This document shows, piece after piece, positions 62,774 through 64,000 of a stretch of 64,000 bases of DNA. The stretch is taken from positions 7,015,001-7,079,000 of the forward strand of contig NZ_JAVDYC010000001.1 in NCBI RefSeq assembly GCF_031458255.1. Reading direction: 5' to 3'. The notes under the pieces were generated by a model. The model did no database searches and was not told the origin of the DNA. It saw only the letters and a program-made list of their open reading frames with translations. The stretch is from Catenuloplanes niger (GTDB taxonomy: Bacteria; Actinomycetota; Actinomycetes; Mycobacteriales; Micromonosporaceae). The translations under genes and the position numbers were made by a program. Each line of letters begins with the position of its first letter. The first letter of the stretch is position 1.

Positions 62774-64000
62774 GTGACAGCACACGGCAGTGACGGCCGG
62801 ACACCGCGCCGGCGTGCGCTCCCGGGCCGGGACGCGCAGGTCGGCGCGCTGGACACCGCCCGCCGGGCCGCGGCCGACGGAGGCCGGTTCGTGCTGGTCA
62901 CCGGCGCGCCCGGCAGCGGCCGCACCGCGCTGCTGGACACCGCGGCGGAGATCTGGCGCACCGCCGGGATCACCGTGCTCCGGGTGCGCGGCGACGGGTT
63001 CGGCGCGCTGCTGCGGGTGCTTCACGACGAGTGCGAACGCGTCGCCGATCCGCTGCTCGCCGGCCCGCTGTCCACGCTCGGCACGCTCTGCGCGGCCGGC
63101 GACCCGGCCGCGCCCGGCCGGCTTGCCGCGCTCCAGCAGGCGACCGCGGCCGCGGTCGCCCTGGTCGCGCGCCGGGGGCAGACCGTGCTGATCGCGGACG
63201 ACGCCGCACCCGGCCTGAGCGCGGCACTGGCGGCCGCGGTCCGGGACGACTGCCTGGTGGTCGCGTCCACCGGGACCGCGCGCGGCCGGCTCGCCGCACT
63301 CGCGGACACCGTCGTGGACCTGCCGCCGCTGCCCGCCGACGCGGTCCGGAGCATGCTGACCCGCCGGTACGGCGCACCGCCGGACGACGCCGTGCTGCCC
63401 GCGCTGACCACCGCGCTCGGCCCGCTGGCCGGCAATCCCGCCACCGTGTTCGGTACCGCGGACGCGCTCGCGGAGGACGGCCGGCTCACGGTCGTCCGCG
63501 GTGAACTGTGCCTGCACGAGCCGCGGGCGCCGATCGCGCTGCCCGCGGCGCACCCGCTGGTGACCGCGCTGCATGCCCGCGGCCCGGTCGCGGTGCGGCT
63601 GGTCACCATGGCCGCGGTCACCCGGTTCGGCCTGGACGACCTGCCGGTCTTCGCGGACGCCACGCTCGGCGACCTGGACCGGTACGGCGAGACCGTCGAC
63701 GCGCTGGTCCGCGCCGGCGTGCTGGCCGACGGCCCGGGCGGCGCCGTCGAGCCCCGGTGCCCCGCGCTCGCCGCCCGGCTGATCGCGGACGCCGGCCCGG
63801 ACACGGTGGCCCGCCTGCATCGCGCGTACGCGGCCGCGATGTTCCGCCGCGCCGGGTCCGGGGCCGGCGCGGACCGGGCCACCCTGGCCGACCACGTCAG
63901 CTCCGCGGGCATGTCGATCCCGGCCGACCGGCGGACCGCGGAGCAGCTGGCCGCGACCGCGGACGAGGCCGTCGACCGGCAACCGGACCGGGCCGCGGAC
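62774..64000 (+). CDS. Large AAA-ATPase regulator, probably LuxR (LAL) type, cut by the window edge
   Basis: An open frame of 409 codons from a GTG runs off the right edge. Start region TAHGSDGRTPRRRALPGRDAQ. The Walker A is TGAPGSGRTALL (about 43-54) and the Walker B VLIADDAAP. Then come RGRLAALADTVVDLPPLPADAVRSML and a helical domain, as in large ATP-dependent LuxR regulators. A DNA-binding end would lie outside the window, so the LuxR part is assumed. It follows the F5/8C gene by 115 nt with its own promoter candidate. Confidence 0.8.
   Translation, partial: MTAHGSDGRTPRRRALPGRDAQVGALDTARRAAADGGRFVLVTGAPGSGRTALLDTAAEIWRTAGITVLRVRGDGFGALLRVLHDECERVADPLLAGPLSTLGTLCAAGDPAAPGRLAALQQATAAAVALVARRGQTVLIADDAAPGLSAALAAAVRDDCLVVASTGTARGRLAALADTVVDLPPLPADAVRSMLTRRYGAPPDDAVLPALTTALGPLAGNPATVFGTADALAEDGRLTVVRGELCLHEPRAPIALPAAHPLVTALHARGPVAVRLVTMAAVTRFGLDDLPVFADATLGDLDRYGETVDALVRAGVLADGPGGAVEPRCPALAARLIADAGPDTVARLHRAYAAAMFRRAGSGAGADRATLADHVSSAGMSIPADRRTAEQLAATADEAVDRQPDRAAD

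Noticed and set aside
1-64000. tRNA, rRNA, CRISPR arrays, prophage genes and secretion-system genes (T6SS, T7SS, eCIS)
   Set aside because: None was recognised by eye on either strand; a covariance-model search was not possible.

Overview
The window is very GC-rich DNA with genes on both strands, frequent GTG starts, Tat-type signal peptides, LuxR-type two-component systems, a SigE-type sigma factor and DUF1996/F5-8C/CBM secreted proteins. This points to a filamentous actinomycete, most likely Micromonosporaceae (an Actinoplanes/Catenuloplanes-like organism). That assignment is inferred from composition and gene content only.

1-23.95 kb and 40.46-48.33 kb: a paralogous family of giant modular proteins, the most unusual content here. 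There are four (one cut by the left window edge; 2,362, 2,565 and 2,031 aa for the others). Three share an N-terminal domain (MANAGD/VANAGA start) and all four share a C-terminal domain of about 470 aa ending in a terminal Cys (LANC/LSNC). Between these sit interchangeable cassettes: helical linkers, a beta-rich module of about 380 aa (one to three copies), papain-like Cys/His/Asp domains, and modules whose conserved Glu, His-x-His and Glu-Val-Arg residues resemble glutamine-synthetase-fold amidoligases. Partner genes are a 675-aa protein directly downstream of giant 2, a 92-aa protein downstream of giant 3, and an IS3-interrupted copy of the 675-aa gene downstream of giant 4. The partners end in TCP and share a C-terminal tail that can be aligned with the giants. 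Every intact unit has an ECF-type promoter GAACC-N16-CGTC about 50 bp before the start codon. I recognise no described system with this layout; it may overlap with giant actinobacterial proteins sometimes annotated as 'lonely Cys' proteins, which I could not check.

24-40 kb: ordinary accessory and housekeeping genes: a two-component operon with an odd kinase C-terminal extension, a membrane-anchored multicopper oxidase, MmyB-type and MerR regulators, a SnoaL-like protein, a SigE-type sigma factor with a membrane beta-propeller partner, a CPA1 antiporter, a secreted protein, an exported metallo-beta-lactamase-fold protein, an alpha/beta hydrolase and a Tat-exported SDR. A 61-bp imperfect direct repeat (end of the antiporter gene) brackets 34.4-38.3 kb and suggests that this block was inserted.

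46.9-53.9 kb: a scarred region with an IS3-family element, gene remnants (the partner gene, a 6PGDH-like oxidoreductase, an AraC-type regulator), three SDR genes and an MmyB-type regulator.

53.9-64 kb: cyclopropane-fatty-acid-synthase-like methyltransferase, DoxX, a second two-component system with a CBM-bearing anchored protein, a DUF1996 secreted protein, abutting fragments of a glycosyltransferase and an NB-ARC regulator, an F5/8C-domain membrane protein, and the start of a large AAA-type regulator that runs off the right edge. The last two genes carry a variant (GAAC-N17-CGTT) of the giant-gene promoter at the same distance from their starts.
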